From: Paracoccaceae bacterium
Lineage (GTDB): Bacteria; Pseudomonadota; Alphaproteobacteria; Rhodobacterales; Rhodobacteraceae
Reading direction: 5' to 3'
Assembly: GCA_007131945.1 (NCBI GenBank)
Contig: SLPP01000337.1
Coordinates: forward strand, 1-18,632
Length of the DNA: 18,632 bases
Shown here one piece after another: positions 14,691 through 18,632 of this stretch (its first letter is position 1; each line of letters begins with the position of its first letter). The position numbers and the translations under genes are program-made. The notes under the pieces are model-generated. The model was not told the origin of the DNA and did no database searches. It saw only the letters and a list, made by a program, of their open reading frames with translations.

Positions 14691-15896
14691 ATGAACGAAC
14701 GTCCCGCCTTCTTCCGCTTCCACCAGGGCCCGCGCGTCCTGCCCTTCGCACCCGGCGAATACGAGGCCCGGCTTGCGACCCTGCGTCGCGCGATGGCCGA
14801 GGCCGGCGCCGAGGTCGCGCTCTTCACCTCGATGCAGAACATCGCGTATTATTCGGGCTTTCTCTACTGCGCCTTCGGCCGACCCTACGGGCTGGTAGTG
14901 ACGGCCGGGGACAGCGTTACGATCAGCGCCGGGATCGACGGCGGCCAACCCTGGCGCCGGTGCCACGGCGACAACCTGACCTATACCGACTGGGCGCGGG
15001 ACAATTTCTGGCGCGCGGTGGCGCATGTCGCGGGCGCGGGCCGCGCGGTCGGGTACGAGGGCGATCACCTGACGCTGGCGCAGTCCGCGAAGCTCGACGC
15101 CTTCCTCGCGCCGCGGGCGCGCATCGACCTCGCGTCGGCAACGATGCGCCAGCGGATGCGAAAGTCGCCGGCCGAACTGGCGCTGATCCGCGCCGGCGCG
15201 GCGGTCGCCGATCACGGCGGCCACGCGATCCGCGATGCCGTGCGCGAGGGCGCGCGCGAGATCGACGTGGCCATGGCCGGGCGCGACGCGATGGAACTCG
15301 AGATCGCGCGCCGCTTCCCCGAGGCCGAATACCGCGACAGCTGGGTCTGGTTCCAGTCCGGCATCAACACCGACGGCGCCCACAACCCGGTCACCGCGCG
15401 GCGCCTGCGGCCGGGCGACATCCTCAGCCTGAACACCTTCCCGATGATCTCGGGCTTCTACACCGCGCTCGAGCGCACGATGTTCCTGCGCGAGGTCGAC
15501 GATGCCTCGCTGGCGATCTGGCAGGCGAACGTGGCGGCGCACGAATACGGGATGAGCCTTCTGCGGCCGGGGGTTAGCTGCGCCGAGGTTACGGCGAAGA
15601 TCAACGCCTTCCTCGCCGAGCGCGATCTCCTGCAGTACCGCAGCTTCGGCTACGGCCATTCCTTCGGCATCCTGAGCCACTATTACGGGCGCGAGGCGGG
15701 GCTGGAACTGCGCGAGGACATCGAGACGGTGCTCGAGCCCGGCATGGTGATCTCGATGGAGCCGATGCTGACCATCCCCGAGAGCCGGCCCGGCGCCGGC
15801 GGTTATCGCGAGCACGACATCCTGATCGTCGGCGAAGCGGGGGCCGAGAACATCACCGGCTATCCCTACGGCCCCGCGTTCAACGTCGTGGGCTGA
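14691..15896 (+). CDS. Creatinase (creatine amidinohydrolase), peptidase M24 fold
   Basis: This 401-aa enzyme would hydrolyse creatine to sarcosine and urea in the cytoplasm. It has the pita-bread fold of M24 proteins but keeps the creatinase residues rather than a metal site. With a one-residue offset from the Pseudomonas putida enzyme, H231 (GAHNPVT), E261 (ALERTMF), H323 (GYGHSFG), R334 (YYGREAGLELRED), E357 (SMEPML) and H375 (GYREHDILIV) match the catalytic and substrate-binding set, and R64 (FGRPY) is also present. The length equals the family's. ATG 14691 has GGAGG 7 nt upstream. No sarcosine oxidase, creatininase or urease gene is in the window, so the rest of the pathway must be elsewhere. 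It lies in opposite orientation inside an otherwise minus-strand block. Confidence 0.92.
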   Translation: MNERPAFFRFHQGPRVLPFAPGEYEARLATLRRAMAEAGAEVALFTSMQNIAYYSGFLYCAFGRPYGLVVTAGDSVTISAGIDGGQPWRRCHGDNLTYTDWARDNFWRAVAHVAGAGRAVGYEGDHLTLAQSAKLDAFLAPRARIDLASATMRQRMRKSPAELALIRAGAAVADHGGHAIRDAVREGAREIDVAMAGRDAMELEIARRFPEAEYRDSWVWFQSGINTDGAHNPVTARRLRPGDILSLNTFPMISGFYTALERTMFLREVDDASLAIWQANVAAHEYGMSLLRPGVSCAEVTAKINAFLAERDLLQYRSFGYGHSFGILSHYYGREAGLELREDIETVLEPGMVISMEPMLTIPESRPGAGGYREHDILIVGEAGAENITGYPYGPAFNVVG

Positions 15897-15974
15897 CCGG
15901 TCCCCGGCGCCCGAAACGCACGGGTTACCCGCCTCCGGCCGGCGCATCGAAGATGCTTGTCCGTCGCCGGGCCG

Positions 15975-15999
15975 GGCTCGCGCTCGACGAGCGCGAGCC
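15975..15999 (+). terminator. Hairpin after the creatinase gene
   Basis: GGCTCGCGCTC (15975-15985) and GAGCGCGAGCC (15989-15999) form an 11-bp perfect stem, extendable by a G-T and two G-C pairs. The loop is only 3 nt and no T-run follows. It is probably the end of the creatinase mRNA, 78 nt after the stop. Confidence 0.5.
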
Positions 16000-16025
16000 T
16001 GGGGGCACCCGGGCCATGTCGCGAA

Positions 16026-16054
16026 TTGACCGGCACCGGTTGCGGGCCTAGGCT
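16026..16054 (+). promoter_or_regulatory. Promoter candidate for the small membrane protein
   Basis: TTGACC (16026-16031) and TAGGCT (16049-16054) are separated by 17 bp. This predicts transcription starting about 37 nt before ATG 16098. The -35 matches the sigma-70 consensus in five of six positions, and the -10 in three of six. Confidence 0.5.
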
Positions 16055-16097
16055 CGCACCCGGCGCTTCGCGCCATGCGCAGACACGGAGTTTCACG

Positions 16098-16373
16098 ATG
16101 CGCGATTTCTTCATCCGCTCTTTCGAGCTGATCGTCGGCCTTCTGGTGATCATCATGTCGATTGTTGTTCTCGTCGCCGGGCTCGGTGCCATGGTCGGCG
16201 CCGGGCAGGCGATGGGCGGGCCGGGCGGCTTCTTCGCCGGGCTCGCGATCCTCGTGATCGGCGGGCTCTACGTGCTCTTCATCGGCGGGGCGATGTATCT
16301 GGGCCTCGGCATCTACCAGAACACGCGCCGCACCGCCGAGGCGATGGAGCGCCTCGCCGCCGCCCGCGACTGA
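16098..16373 (+). CDS. Small two-helix membrane protein of unknown function
   Basis: This 91-aa protein has two strongly hydrophobic segments (about 10-32, LIVGLLVIIMSIVVLVAG, and about 44-70, FFAGLAILVIGGLYVLFIGG). A glycine-rich turn (GAGQAMGGPGG) joins them. A short basic/acidic tail (YQNTRRTAEAMERLAAARD) follows, probably cytoplasmic. The start is ATG 16098, with GGAG 7 nt upstream. I do not recognise a named family. Its own promoter and the hairpin before it suggest it is transcribed separately from creatinase. Nothing links it to creatine metabolism beyond position. Confidence 0.8.
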   Translation: MRDFFIRSFELIVGLLVIIMSIVVLVAGLGAMVGAGQAMGGPGGFFAGLAILVIGGLYVLFIGGAMYLGLGIYQNTRRTAEAMERLAAARD

Positions 16374-16455
16374 GCCCGCCGATGCGGGCGGCCGGGCGGC
16401 GGGGGCGACAGCCCCCGCGGCGCGAGGTCCCCTCGACGGGGGCCGAGCGCCGCCT
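16374..16455. terminator. Cluster of three hairpins between convergent genes
   Basis: Three GC-rich stems follow one another: GCCCGC-CGAT-GCGGGC (16374-16389), GCGGGGGC-GACA-GCCCCCGC (16399-16418), and an approximate GGTCCCC-TCGAC-type stem at about 16427-16445. They lie between the plus-strand membrane-protein gene and the 3' end of hisD on the minus strand. They probably end transcription from both sides. No T-runs are present. Confidence 0.5.
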
Positions 16456-16475
16456 CCGTCACCCGGTCGGCGTCG

Positions 16476-17780
16476 TCAGCTCCGGTTCAGTCGATCCAGT
16501 CGCGTGCGCACGCTCGCGCCATGCGCCTGCAGCCCCTCGGCCCGTGCCAGCCGCTCGGCGGCGGGGCCGATCGCGGCAAGCGCTGCCGGCGTCATCCGGG
16601 CGATGGTGGTGCGCTTCATGAAGTCCAGCACCGACAGCCCCGAGGAGAATCGCGCCGAGCGCGCGGTCGGCAGGACGTGGTTCGGCCCGCCGACATAGTC
16701 ACCGATCGCCTCGGGCGTCCAGTGGCCGAGGAACACCGCGCCGGCATGGCGGATCCGCGGCAGCAGCGCCTCCGGATCCTCGACGCAAAGCTCCAGGTGT
16801 TCGGGCGCGATCCGGTCGGAAAGCGCCGCCGCCTCGGCGAGATCGCGCGCGACGATCAGCGCCCCGTGCCGGCGCCAGCTCTCACCGGCGATCGCGCGGC
16901 GCACGAGGCCCGGGAGCTGCCGCTCGACCGCCGCGGCCACCGCCTGCCCTTCGGCCGCCGAGGTGGTGATCAGGATCGCCTGGGCGCTCTCGTCATGCTC
17001 GGCCTGGCTGAGCAAGTCGAGCGCGATCCAGTCCGGCTCGCCCGTGCCGTCGCCGATCACCAGGATCTCGGACGGGCCGGCGATCATGTCGATGCCGACG
17101 CGCCCGAAGACCCGGCGCTTGGCCGCCGCCACCCAGGCATTGCCCGGCCCGGTGATCTTGTCCACGGCGGCGATTGTCTCGGTCCCGTAGGCCAGCGCCG
17201 CGATCGCCTGCGCCCCGCCGATGCGCCAGATCGTCTCGATGCCGGAGAGCCGTGCGGCCAGCACCACCAGCGGGTTGATCCTGCCCTCGGGCATCGGCGC
17301 GCAGATCGCCAGCCGCTCGACGCCCGCGACCTGCGCCGGGATGGCGTTCATCAGCACCGAGGACGGGTAGCTCGCCGACCCGCCCGGAACGTAGAGCCCG
17401 GCCGAGGCGACCGGACCCCAGCGCCAGCCCAGCGTCGCGCCCTCGGGATCGGTCCAGCGCGCGTCCTCGGGAACCTGGCGCACATGGTAGGCGCGGATAC
17501 GCTCGGCCGCGGTTTCCAGTGCGCGACGATCCTCGGAGACGACAGCGGCGCAGGCGGCGTTGATCTCTTCGGGCGAAAGCGCCAGCGTCGCCGGCGTCAA
17601 CTGCAGCCGGTCGAAGCGCGCGGTGAGTTCGATCAGCGCCGCGTCGCCGCGCGCGCGCACATCGGCGATGATCGCGGCGACGGCGTCGTCGACCTCCTGC
17701 GCCTCCTCCCGCTTGGCGCCAAGAAGCGCGGTGAAGGCGGCCTCGAAACCCGCCTCGCGGGTCGACAGGAAAAGCGGCAT
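16476..17780 (-). CDS. hisD: Histidinol dehydrogenase
   Basis: This 434-aa zinc enzyme catalyses the last two steps of histidine synthesis, oxidising L-histidinol to L-histidine with two NAD+. The zinc ligands are visible: Q259 and H262 (LLSQAEHDESAQ), D361 (GDYVGGPNHVLPT) and H420 (EGLQAHGASVR). The catalytic Glu-His pair is E327-H328 (IAPEHLEL). KITGPGNAWVAAAKR and MIAGPSEIL are family signatures. The length equals that of E. coli HisD. ATG 17780 has GAAGGA upstream and sits 10 nt after the DUF2948 stop. No other his genes are nearby, as is usual in alphaproteobacteria. Confidence 0.97.
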   Translation of the reverse strand: MPLFLSTREAGFEAAFTALLGAKREEAQEVDDAVAAIIADVRARGDAALIELTARFDRLQLTPATLALSPEEINAACAAVVSEDRRALETAAERIRAYHVRQVPEDARWTDPEGATLGWRWGPVASAGLYVPGGSASYPSSVLMNAIPAQVAGVERLAICAPMPEGRINPLVVLAARLSGIETIWRIGGAQAIAALAYGTETIAAVDKITGPGNAWVAAAKRRVFGRVGIDMIAGPSEILVIGDGTGEPDWIALDLLSQAEHDESAQAILITTSAAEGQAVAAAVERQLPGLVRRAIAGESWRRHGALIVARDLAEAAALSDRIAPEHLELCVEDPEALLPRIRHAGAVFLGHWTPEAIGDYVGGPNHVLPTARSARFSSGLSVLDFMKRTTIARMTPAALAAIGPAAERLARAEGLQAHGASVRTRLDRLNRS

Positions 17781-17790
17781 GATCGATCCT

Positions 17791-18294
17791 TCACTCGATC
17801 CGGTGGGCCGGCGCGCGGCGCGCGGGCGCGACATAGGGGCGGGTGACGTCGCAGAGTTGCACCTCCAGGCAGTCGACATCGAGCGCGAGCGCCCCGTCGC
17901 CGGAAAAGACCAGCGTCACCCGGCCCGGACCAGCCGGCGCATCGGCCTGCGCCTCCCCCGCCGCGGGTTCCCAGACGATGGCCAGAAGCGCGAGCACGGT
18001 ATCGGCGCCGCGCGCCTCGAGCCCCTGATGGCGCGCGGCGCGCACATCGGCGAAATCGACCACCGCGCGCACCCGCTCGTAGCCCTGGCCGCGCGCTTCG
18101 GCGCGGTCCCGATCCTCCCAGCGGAACCGGTTGACAAGCAGCGAGAAGCGCCGCCGCCTCGCGTCGTAGCGCAGATCGGCCCCGGTCATCACCGCGTCCT
18201 GCAGGAGCGCCGAGATCACCCGCAGATCTTGGGCATCGCGCGCCAGCAGCCGCAGCGGACGCTCGCGCCCCTCCTCGAAGGTCGCGTCACTCAT
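17791..18294 (-). CDS. DUF2948 family protein
   Basis: This 167-aa cytoplasmic protein matches the alphaproteobacterial DUF2948 family: LRLLARDAQDLRVISALLQD near the N-terminus, then DLRYDARRRRFSLLVNRFRWED, and a C-terminal strand region ALALDVDCLEVQLCDVTRPY. Its activity is unknown. It is regularly found directly upstream of hisD, as here, with only 10 bp between. Its start overlaps the stop of a small upstream gene by 8 bp, so the three genes form an operon. Confidence 0.9.
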   Translation of the reverse strand: MSDATFEEGRERPLRLLARDAQDLRVISALLQDAVMTGADLRYDARRRRFSLLVNRFRWEDRDRAEARGQGYERVRAVVDFADVRAARHQGLEARGADTVLALLAIVWEPAAGEAQADAPAGPGRVTLVFSGDGALALDVDCLEVQLCDVTRPYVAPARRAPAHRIE

Positions 18295-18472
18295 CGCGGC
18301 GGTCCTCCTGCTCCGGTGCGCCGCCTTCCGCGCCCGCCGCCCTTGCGCGTGCCTGCGCCTTGCGCCGCGCGATATTGGCCTGCAGCGCCGCCTTCAGCCG
18401 GGCCGCGCGCGTCGCGGCGCCGGTCACCGCGACGGGCCCCTTGCTGAGCTTTTCGGCATCGGTTCCCTTCAT
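18287..18472 (-). CDS. Small basic helical protein
   Basis: This 61-aa protein has a short N-terminus, an Arg/Ala/Lys-rich helix (TRAARLKAALQANIARRKAQ, then ARARA) and an acidic end (APEQEDRRDE). I recall similar short proteins with a 'RLKAAL.ANLARRKAQ' helix near DUF2948/hisD in Rhodobacterales, but I cannot name a family. It overlaps the DUF2948 start by 8 bp, which supports it being a real, co-translated gene. No strong ribosome-binding site precedes ATG 18472. It is the first gene of the minus-strand hisD operon in this window; any promoter must lie in the 85 bp before it. Confidence 0.65.
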   Translation of the reverse strand: MKGTDAEKLSKGPVAVTGAATRAARLKAALQANIARRKAQARARAAGAEGGAPEQEDRRDE

Positions 18473-18515
18473 GCCGAGGTCATAGCGCAGGCGCGGATGA
18501 GCGTCCAGATTGCGC

Positions 18516-18544
18516 TTGCGTGCTGAACCGTTTGCGTCTATCCA
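18516..18544 (+). promoter_or_regulatory. tRNA-Thr promoter candidate
   Basis: TTGCGT (18516-18521) and TATCCA (18539-18544) are 17 bp apart and end 13 bp before the mature tRNA 5' end, a normal distance for a tRNA promoter. Confidence 0.4.
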
Positions 18545-18557
18545 CCCGCCGCAAGCG

Positions 18558-18632
<75 letters not shown>

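Noticed and set aside
14448..16076. 542-aa minus-strand frame opposite creatinase
   Set aside because: The plus-strand creatinase has its full active site; the antisense frame has no recognisable motif and an Arg/Ala/Asp-rich composition.
16521..17846. 441-aa plus-strand frame opposite hisD
   Set aside because: It is a mirror of hisD codon bias, with no ribosome-binding site or family signature.

Overview
The window reads as a chromosomal segment of a high-GC alphaproteobacterium, most likely in the Rhodobacterales (Paracoccus/Rhodobacter-like). The reasons are a CcrM-type GANTC methyltransferase next to rnhB, and the alphaproteobacterial housekeeping set DUF2948 - hisD - UPF0262 - low-molecular-weight phosphatase - infA - maf - RNase E/G - yacG. 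Very high third-position GC throughout creates many long but spurious antisense frames. No transposase, integrase, CRISPR array or phage gene was seen.

Region 1 (1-4257, + strand) is a dipeptide/oligopeptide-type ABC importer operon: the 3' end of the solute-binding protein gene, a strong intercistronic stem-loop, two permeases and two ATPases with touching or overlapping frames. The substrate cannot be read from the sequence.

Region 2 (4434-7257) is the least explained part. On the minus strand a 97-aa secreted protein overlaps the gene of a membrane-anchored regulator with two membrane helices and a C-terminal OmpR-like winged helix. Divergent from them are two tandem paralogous exported proteins. 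Each carries a four-cysteine core that is itself a twofold internal repeat. This could be a small envelope-sensing module, and it is the best candidate here for an undescribed system.

Region 3 (7474-9393, + strand) holds rnhB and ccrM. The 90-bp gap between them contains two GANTC sites, so CcrM may regulate itself. A clear intrinsic terminator follows ccrM. After it comes an AT-rich island (9417-9485) with a palindrome and promoter-like elements on both strands that no neighbouring gene explains.

Region 4 (9538-14451, minus strand) is a run of nine closely packed genes transcribed right to left: UPF0262, phosphatase, NTF2-like protein, GNAT, nitrilase-family hydrolase, then infA (probably with its own promoter), maf, a short RNase E/G protein and yacG. 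Most junctions are ATGA or TAATG overlaps.

Region 5 (14691-16373, + strand) holds a creatinase with all the catalytic residues and a 91-aa two-helix membrane protein. They sit in opposite orientation between UPF0262 and hisD, which are often neighbours in alphaproteobacteria. Region 6 (16476-18472, minus) is a small basic protein, DUF2948 and hisD. A tRNA-Thr(GGT) gene on the + strand closes the window.
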